A stretch of 64,000 bases of DNA from positions 1-64,000 of the forward strand of contig CAJKXC010000008.1 of the NCBI GenBank assembly GCA_905203765.1, given 5' to 3'. The notes under the pieces are model-generated. The model did no database searches. It saw only the letters and a program-made list of their open reading frames with translations, and was not told the origin of the DNA. This document shows positions 58,078 through 64,000 of the stretch, piece after piece. Both the position numbers and the translations under genes were made by a program. The stretch comes from an uncultured Bacteroides sp. (lineage in GTDB: Bacteria; Bacteroidota; Bacteroidia; Bacteroidales; Bacteroidaceae). Position 1 is the stretch's first letter; each line of letters begins with the position of its first letter.

Positions 58078-60672
58078 ATGAGAAAACACATATTCATTCC
58101 ATTATTAGTAGGTCTGCTGTGGTTGATCTCGGGCACGCTTTCGGCTGCGGAACGCACATACAATGTACTTTTTATACAATCATATACGAAGCAAACTCCC
58201 TGGCACAGTCAACTGACGGCAAGTTTAAGGGATGGATTGGAAAAAGGTGGAGTGACGGCAAACATCGTTACGGAATATCTGAATGCCGATTATTGGGCTT
58301 TTGCTTCCGAATGCTTTATTATGCGGCGCATTTGCGAGCGGGCCAGACAGCGTAATACCGATTTGATTGTAACTTCCAGTGATGAAGCTTTCTTCACTTT
58401 GACCCATTGTGGCGATTCGTTGCCCTATCAGATACCGGTAGTGGTTTCCGGTATTAAGTTCCCTGACAAATCAGTATTTGATAAAATGCCGAATGTCTCC
58501 GGCTATACCTCTACCACCAATTTTGACGTATTGCTGGAAGAAGCGGTGCAAATGTTCCCTTCGCGTAAAGAGCTGGTCTGTTTATCGGATAGCAGCTTCT
58601 TAAGCCTCAAAGGGGTAAGGGCGGTGAAAGATGCATGGGAACGTGTGAGCAAGAAACATCCCGGGTATAGCTTGAAAACGCTGAATGTGCAGGCCAATTC
58701 TATGAATTCCATCATTACCTCCATTTGCTATGATTATAATGCATACAAGCATATTGTGATTGCTCCCAAGTGGATTCCTTTCCTGTCATTAAAGCTGAAA
58801 GCTCCTGTCTTTGCCAGTCAGAACCTGGCGATGACGAATGGGGTGTTGTGTGTGTACGATGCCGAGCCGGGAGCGGATACTTATGTTGCTGGCCGGCAAG
58901 CTGCAAGCATATTAAAAGGTGCATCATCCGCTTCTTTCGGTGTGAATGATTTCAATGGCAAGCTGCTGTTCGACTATAAGCAATTACAGTTCTTCAATGT
59001 AAACATAGGGCGTGCTGAAAGTCGGGGCGTTATTCAGAACAGACCGTTAGGAGAGCGCTACCGCGTTTGGTTTATCCTGTTCTATTCGGTGATTGTGGGC
59101 GCTTTGGTACTTTTGATTGTTTGGCTGTTCCGCATCAACCGCCGCGAGTCTCGCCGACGCATCCATGCGCAAACCCGCTTGCTGATACAGCAACGGTTGG
59201 TAGAGCAACGGGATGAGTTTGATAACATCTTCTGCTCCATCCGTGACGGTCTGATTACTTACGATACCGATCTGCGCATTCACTTTGTCAACCGCTCTTT
59301 AGTGGAGATGTTGGGTTTACCGTCCGATACTTACACTGCCCGTTATTACGAAGGGCAGATGGCAGGTTCCATCTTTCGTATTTCTATGGACGGTGAGGAC
59401 ATTCTGCACCAGTTGCTGAAGCAGGTTCGTGCGGAAAAGAAGCCTGTTCCCCTACCGGATAAGGCTTTTATGCAAGAGATACATCAAGGAGTTTATTTCC
59501 CGGTTTCCGGTGAGGTGGTGCCTATCTTTGCCAATGAAAAAATGTCGGGAATGGCCATTGTATGCCGTAATATATCGGAAGAGGAAATGCAAAGACGTAT
59601 CTTCAGTATGGCAGTGGAAGAAAGTTCTATTCATCCGTGGCAATACAATATGCATCTGAATAGTTTCCATTTCCGTGGCGGATTGTTGCAGCGCTTTGGA
59701 TACACCGATGATTTGATAACGAGACAAGAATTCAATCACCTGATTCATCCGGATGACATCTTACATTCAAACCAACAGTTTGATTCCGTCTTGAACGGGG
59801 AAGTAGCGAATTCGCGCATGAGCTTCCGTTTGCGGAATGCAGAAGGTGGCTATGAGTGGTGGGAGTTCCGGAGTACGGCTTATAAGGGGCTGACGAATAT
59901 TCCATATATGGTATTGGGCGTTTGCCAGAGCATCCAGCGATATAAAGATACGGAAGATGCATTGATTGCCGCACGTGACCGTGCTTTGCAGGCCGACAAA
60001 CTCAAATCGGCATTCCTTGCCAATATGAGCCATGAGATACGTACGCCGTTGAATGCTATTGTCGGTTTCTCCGATTTGTTGCAGGATCTGGATGCCTTCT
60101 CTCCGGAAGAAGTGAAGCAGTTTGTAGAAACGATTAATATTAATTGTACGCTCTTGCTGGCGTTGATTAATGATATCCTCGACCTTTCACGCATCGAGTC
60201 GGGTACTATGGAATTTAAGATTACTTCCTACAATCTGACGGATGTAATGCAGGAAGTGTACGAATCGCAACGTCTGAGTATGCCTCGTGGAGTAGAGTTG
60301 CGTATAGAAATTCCCGAAGGTGGCGGCAAGACAATTCTTACCGATGCCGTTCGCTTAAAGCAGGTTGTGAACAATCTGATAAACAATGCCAAGAAGTTCA
60401 CCGTGACGGGAAGCATCACCTTCGGATATCAGACAGAAGAACCGGGTCATACCACCATCTATGTGGAAGATACCGGAAGCGGTATCTCCGAAGAAGCGCA
60501 GAAGCATATCTTCGAACGCTTCTACAAGGCGGACAGCTTCACGCAAGGCGCCGGCTTAGGATTAAGCATTTGCCAGACCATCGTAGACCGACTGCACGGA
60601 ACAATCTCCGTCTCTTCCGAGTTGGAGAAAGGAACACGCTTTACCGTAAAATTGCCGGATGAGGTTGAGTAG
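58078..60672 (+). CDS. Sensor histidine kinase with periplasmic binding-protein-like sensor
   Basis: An 864-residue membrane kinase. The signal peptide (MRKHIFIPLLVGLLWLISG) is followed by a periplasmic domain (about 24-325) with an ABC substrate-binding-protein-like fold (YNVLFIQSYTKQTPWHSQL, QIPVVVSGIKFPDKSVFDKM). TM near 329-351. Two PAS domains follow (about 375-500, NIFCSIRDGLITYDTDLRIH; and about 510-630). HisKA has MSHEIRTPLN with the phospho-His near 651. HATPase_c has NNLINNAKKF, DTGSGIS and GAGLGLSICQ. No receiver domain or partner regulator is in the window. Its place right after the transporter array suggests a link, unproven. Confidence 0.92.
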   Translation: MRKHIFIPLLVGLLWLISGTLSAAERTYNVLFIQSYTKQTPWHSQLTASLRDGLEKGGVTANIVTEYLNADYWAFASECFIMRRICERARQRNTDLIVTSSDEAFFTLTHCGDSLPYQIPVVVSGIKFPDKSVFDKMPNVSGYTSTTNFDVLLEEAVQMFPSRKELVCLSDSSFLSLKGVRAVKDAWERVSKKHPGYSLKTLNVQANSMNSIITSICYDYNAYKHIVIAPKWIPFLSLKLKAPVFASQNLAMTNGVLCVYDAEPGADTYVAGRQAASILKGASSASFGVNDFNGKLLFDYKQLQFFNVNIGRAESRGVIQNRPLGERYRVWFILFYSVIVGALVLLIVWLFRINRRESRRRIHAQTRLLIQQRLVEQRDEFDNIFCSIRDGLITYDTDLRIHFVNRSLVEMLGLPSDTYTARYYEGQMAGSIFRISMDGEDILHQLLKQVRAEKKPVPLPDKAFMQEIHQGVYFPVSGEVVPIFANEKMSGMAIVCRNISEEEMQRRIFSMAVEESSIHPWQYNMHLNSFHFRGGLLQRFGYTDDLITRQEFNHLIHPDDILHSNQQFDSVLNGEVANSRMSFRLRNAEGGYEWWEFRSTAYKGLTNIPYMVLGVCQSIQRYKDTEDALIAARDRALQADKLKSAFLANMSHEIRTPLNAIVGFSDLLQDLDAFSPEEVKQFVETININCTLLLALINDILDLSRIESGTMEFKITSYNLTDVMQEVYESQRLSMPRGVELRIEIPEGGGKTILTDAVRLKQVVNNLINNAKKFTVTGSITFGYQTEEPGHTTIYVEDTGSGISEEAQKHIFERFYKADSFTQGAGLGLSICQTIVDRLHGTISVSSELEKGTRFTVKLPDEVE

Positions 60673-60697
60673 GATTACTCAACCCGTTTGCATAATC

Positions 60698-61933
60698 CTA
60701 CTCAACCCGTTTGCAGGTATTGGCTTGCAGGAATTCATCCAATATCTTCTCGTAATTGCCGTGCAGCATGATGTGATGGTTGCCGAGCGGGTTCTTCAGG
60801 AAGTAATCGGCAGGAGAATTCAATTTGATACGTACTTGCGTACGGCACATATTGATGTAGTTGGTATTCTCGGTAAGCGTACCGGTAGTCAGATAATACT
60901 CGTCCAGACTTTCGCTGCCACACTTCACAATGGTTACGTCTCCCGTAGGCATAAGGCCTTGAATGCCGATGCCGCTTTCCGTTTCAAAATGGTTTCGGAT
61001 GATAAACTTCTCTGCCTGTGTGATGCCGACGGTGCAATGCGCCAATACGATTTCGTTGGTACGGGCGTTTATCAGCGAAGGATTGGCCATGAAGGACGGT
61101 TTCCCGGTCAATACCTTGACGGCAAGCATAGTGAAAATAGATTGCAAATCGCCTTCACATCCGGCAATGATCCCTTCGTCGTTCAATAGGGCGAGGGCAA
61201 GGCAGCCGGTAGTTCCCGTCTGTTCTATCAATCGGAAACAGCTTAGGGTGATGGCACTCAGATTTTCTTCTTCCACCACTTTCTTTACGGCACGGTAAAG
61301 GCGCATCGCCTTTATCATATCCTCGGGAGTAGCTTCGCGGCAGGCAAGCGCTTTTCCGGCCAGTGAGGCACACGCTTCACCCACTTCATCGTCCGTTGTC
61401 TGTTCGTAATTCTCATAGATATGTTCCAGGGGGATGTCGACGTATTCCACTCCCCAGCGCCGTTTGGAAAGCAGGTAATCCACATTGCTTGCAATGAGCC
61501 AGTTGGATGGTGCTCCGATCACACCTATACGCATCCCGAAAAGACTGCGTTGTGCCATGAAGTTGCTGTGCAGAACAATGATGCGCTTGATGATTTCAGG
61601 TAATTCGCCATGCAGGATTTCGCTTTTCATGCCCCGGCTGCGTAGCCAGGAAGAGATTTCGAGAGCGGCGGCAAGTGAATTTTGCATACCGTCCGCCAGC
61701 AGGATGGCAGGGCGGGGGAGTTGTTCGAAGTGCTGGATAACCAGCCGTTCCACCCCGCCGGTGGCAACGAATATTACACTGAAGTCATCGGGTGATAACT
61801 TATTTATATCTTGGTAGTCTATTAAGTTTACAATGAAATATTTCTCCAGTTCGGTTAATATTACTTCGTGCGAACTGCGGACAGAAGCTTGTTTATGCAG
61901 CAGCGAAGCAAAAGTTATTAGGTTGATGACCAT
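60698..61933 (-). CDS. L-fucose/L-arabinose isomerase-fold protein
   Basis: A 411-residue cytoplasmic protein resembling the fucose/arabinose isomerase superfamily. Marks include MRIGVIGAPSNWLIASNVDY, a Glu/Asp-rich C-terminal metal region (ALALLNDEGIIAGCEGDLQS, RTNEIVLAHCTVGI), and GNHHIMLHGNYEKILDEFLQ. I cannot tell the substrate; the sequence is distant from textbook enzymes, so it may be a divergent sugar isomerase or a related decarboxylase-type protein. It stands alone on the minus strand, converging with the kinase gene (25-nt gap). Confidence 0.6.
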   Translation of the reverse strand: MVINLITFASLLHKQASVRSSHEVILTELEKYFIVNLIDYQDINKLSPDDFSVIFVATGGVERLVIQHFEQLPRPAILLADGMQNSLAAALEISSWLRSRGMKSEILHGELPEIIKRIIVLHSNFMAQRSLFGMRIGVIGAPSNWLIASNVDYLLSKRRWGVEYVDIPLEHIYENYEQTTDDEVGEACASLAGKALACREATPEDMIKAMRLYRAVKKVVEEENLSAITLSCFRLIEQTGTTGCLALALLNDEGIIAGCEGDLQSIFTMLAVKVLTGKPSFMANPSLINARTNEIVLAHCTVGITQAEKFIIRNHFETESGIGIQGLMPTGDVTIVKCGSESLDEYYLTTGTLTENTNYINMCRTQVRIKLNSPADYFLKNPLGNHHIMLHGNYEKILDEFLQANTCKRVE

Positions 61934-62100
61934 AGCGTTATATGTAATTTTATAGTTTACAGATTAATGAATGGAAGTTGTTGTTCTCGTTTGTTATTTC
62001 AAAGGTACAAGATTCTTTCTATATAGCATAACGTTTTTAAGATAGATAAGGTTTTTAAAGTTTTTATGTCTATGCTTCCTTTGGGTTTCAAATAATTCAC

Positions 62101-62108
62101 TACATTTG
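62101..62108 (+). promoter_or_regulatory. Promoter of the aminotransferase gene
   Basis: TACATTTG (62101-62108) fits TAnnTTTG; TTTG at 62080-62083 lies 17 nt upstream, slightly short of the usual spacing. Confidence 0.5.
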
Positions 62109-62176
62109 CAGCTTAAATGATAATCTGATAGCAAAATCAGTAATATATAGTAAATAGTAACACAGTAAATAATCTC

Positions 62177-63376
62177 ATGCCAACAATATCTATTCGCGGA
62201 ACGGAGATGCCTGCATCTCCTATCAGAAAGCTGGCTCCCCTGGCAGATGCTGCCAAACAACGGGGCGTACATGTATTCCACCTGAACATCGGACAGCCCG
62301 ACCTGCCCACACCGCAAGTCGCGATCGATGCGATACGCAACATCGACCGGAAGGTGCTGGAATACAGTCCCAGTGCGGGCTATCGCAGTTACCGCGAGAA
62401 GCTGGTGGGTTATTACGACAAGTTCAACATCAAGCTTACGGCAGATGATATCATCATTACTTCCGGTGGTTCGGAAGCTGTGCTGTTTTCTTTCCTGGCG
62501 TGCCTCAATCCCGGTGACGAGATTATCGTTCCCGAACCGGCTTATGCCAACTATATGGCGTTTGCCATTTCCGCCGGAGCCAAGATACGCACCATTGCCA
62601 CTACTATCGAAGAAGGCTTCTCGCTGCCTAAGGTCGAGAAGTTCGAGGAACTGATAAACGAGCGCACCCGTGCCATCCTGATATGTAATCCCAATAACCC
62701 GACCGGTTACCTTTACACCCGCCGCGAAATGAATCAGATTCGCGACCTGGTGAAGAAGTACGATCTTTTCCTTTTCTCCGATGAGGTATATCGTGAATTC
62801 ATCTATACCGGTTCTCCTTATATATCCGCCTGCCACCTCGAAGGCATCGAGAACAATGTGGTGCTGATAGACTCCGTATCCAAGCGCTATTCGGAGTGCG
62901 GCATCCGTATCGGTGCTCTGATAACGAAGAACAAAGAGATCCGTGATGCTGTTATGAAGTTCTGCCAGGCACGCCTCAGTCCGCCGTTGATCGGTCAGAT
63001 TGCTGCCGAAGCGTCTTTGGATGCCGACGAGGACTACCTGCGCGATACGTACGATGAATATGTGGAGCGTCGTAAGTGCTTGATTGACGGACTGAACCGC
63101 ATCCCTGGTGTATATTCGCCCATTCCGATGGGAGCTTTCTATACCGTGGCAAAGTTGCCGGTCGATGACTCGGACAAGTTCTGTGCATGGTGTCTCTCTG
63201 ATTTCGAGTACGAAGGTGAGACGGTGTTCATGGCGCCTGCGTCCGGTTTCTATACCACTCCCGGTTCCGGCTGCAACGAAGTCCGCATTGCCTATGTACT
63301 GAAGAAAGAAGACCTCACCCGTGCGCTCTTTGTGCTGTCCAAAGCCTTAGAGGCATATCCGGGCAGGACAGAATAA
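62177..63376 (+). CDS. PLP-dependent aminotransferase (class I/II)
   Basis: A 399-residue pyridoxal phosphate aminotransferase. The Schiff-base lysine lies in SVSKRYSECGIRIGAL (near residue 239). Other fold-type I marks are ITSGGSEAVLFSFLAC, VPEPAYANYMAF, ICNPNNPTGYLYTRRE and LFSDEVYREFIY. The substrate is not evident; it resembles aspartate/aromatic aminotransferases. A LolC/E-like gene follows after 4 nt, probably co-transcribed by chance of spacing. Confidence 0.9.
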   Translation: MPTISIRGTEMPASPIRKLAPLADAAKQRGVHVFHLNIGQPDLPTPQVAIDAIRNIDRKVLEYSPSAGYRSYREKLVGYYDKFNIKLTADDIIITSGGSEAVLFSFLACLNPGDEIIVPEPAYANYMAFAISAGAKIRTIATTIEEGFSLPKVEKFEELINERTRAILICNPNNPTGYLYTRREMNQIRDLVKKYDLFLFSDEVYREFIYTGSPYISACHLEGIENNVVLIDSVSKRYSECGIRIGALITKNKEIRDAVMKFCQARLSPPLIGQIAAEASLDADEDYLRDTYDEYVERRKCLIDGLNRIPGVYSPIPMGAFYTVAKLPVDDSDKFCAWCLSDFEYEGETVFMAPASGFYTTPGSGCNEVRIAYVLKKEDLTRALFVLSKALEAYPGRTE

Positions 63377-63380
63377 TCGC

Positions 63381-64000
63381 ATGAATTTATCTCGTTTTAT
63401 AGCCCTTCGCATCTATCGCAACAGTGAGCCCGGGAAACAGGCATCCCGTCCTGCCGTGCTCATTGCCATGATTGGTATTGCCATCGGACTGGCGGTGATG
63501 ATTATTGCCGTGTCAGTAATCGTCGGGTTCAAAAGCGAGGTTCGTGATAAAATTGTCGGCTTTGGCGCCCATATCCAGATAAGCAACCTGGATGCCGCGC
63601 GCTCCTACGAAACCCGTCCGGTAGTGGTGGGAGACAGTATGATAGCCGCACTCGCCGATTACCCCGAGGTGAAGCATGTGCAGCGCTACTCCACCAAGCC
63701 GGGGATGATAAAGACTTCCAATGCTTTTCAGGGGATGGTGTTGAAGGGCGTCGGTCCTGAGTACGACCGTAGCTTCTTCCGCCGGCATTTGCTCGAAGGC
63801 GAGTTCCCGCAATTCAGCGACTCCGCCTCTTCCAACCGGGTGGTGATATCAAAATCCCTTGCCGATAAGTTGAAGCTGAAACTCGGCGATAAGATCGACA
63901 CCTATTATATACAGGATGACGTGCGTGCCCGCCGCCTGAACATTGTGGGCATCTACCAAACCAACTTTTCCGAGTTCGATAACCTCTTCCTGCTTACCGA
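63381..64000 (+). CDS. LolC/E-like FtsX permease (partial, runs off window)
   Basis: The first 206 codons of an inner-membrane permease, cut by the window end. It starts MNLSRFIALRIYRNSEPGKQ with TM1 near residues 28-48 (AMIGIAIGLAVMIIAVSVIVG) and the start of the periplasmic domain (KSEVRDKIVGFGAHIQISNL). The MacB/FtsX periplasmic core LLEGEFPQFSDSASSNRVVI is present. It belongs to the lipoprotein-releasing or MacB family, but differs from the ten permeases at 43-58 kb and is not part of that array. Confidence 0.85.
   Translation, partial: MNLSRFIALRIYRNSEPGKQASRPAVLIAMIGIAIGLAVMIIAVSVIVGFKSEVRDKIVGFGAHIQISNLDAARSYETRPVVVGDSMIAALADYPEVKHVQRYSTKPGMIKTSNAFQGMVLKGVGPEYDRSFFRRHLLEGEFPQFSDSASSNRVVISKSLADKLKLKLGDKIDTYYIQDDVRARRLNIVGIYQTNFSEFDNLFLLT

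Overview
The window is chromosomal DNA from a member of Bacteroidales, almost certainly Bacteroides. The signs are AlaRS, FtsH, MgtE, SurE, LpxB, RsmA and PepD proteins of Bacteroides type; NigD-like, DUF5683, DUF349, HU-like and fimbrillin-like families typical of the phylum; promoters with the Bacteroides -7 box TAnnTTTG; and almost no Shine-Dalgarno sequences. Most of the 64 kb is densely packed core genome on both strands.

1-26.8 kb is housekeeping: alaS(-); a M23 peptidase and MerR regulator pair(+); an operon on the minus strand running parA-parB-DUF5683-lytic transglycosylase-RelA/SpoT, joining chromosome segregation, wall cutting and (p)ppGpp; an HU-like gene; surE-lpxB(+); a NigD-like lipoprotein; rsfS-ftsH-cdsA(-); tRNA-Gln and a stand-alone AICAR transformylase(+); DUF349(-); rsmA-mgtE(-); a flippase-like membrane protein and pepD(+).

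26.9-32.1 kb is an accessory, AT-rich stretch. It holds a DUF1016/YhcG-type nuclease, three tandem leaderless cationic mini-peptide ORFs of 24, 30 and 31 codons between a promoter and a strong terminator, decayed coding remnants, and a fimbrillin-like surface lipoprotein with a 54-aa Gly-rich ORF and a structured leader upstream.

32.5-42 kb carries a MoxR AAA+ ATPase with its VWA partner (RavA/ViaA-like), an iron-sulfur aldo/keto reductase with a NapH-like multi-[4Fe-4S] membrane protein, an ABC-F ATPase, cytidine deaminase and a LysM glucosaminidase.

42.1-58 kb is the most striking region: a MacB/FtsX-type system with one HlyD-like adaptor, one ATPase and ten permeases arranged as five A-B pairs, with one DUF2807 protein inserted. 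Two internal control regions, before the adaptor and before the ATPase, each carry a sigma-54-like -24/-12 element and a palindrome GTGTYC-N6-GGACAC with identical spacing, suggesting that one enhancer-binding protein switches on both halves. A sensor histidine kinase with a periplasmic binding-protein-like sensor follows. The window ends with a fucose/arabinose-isomerase-fold protein, an aminotransferase and the start of a LolC/E-like permease.

Intergenic DNA contains short-period arrays that ordinary features do not explain: 11/22-nt arrays at three sites, each switching polarity, and heptamer (7-nt) repeats directly before start codons at several genes. All calls come from reading the sequence; no database search was run.
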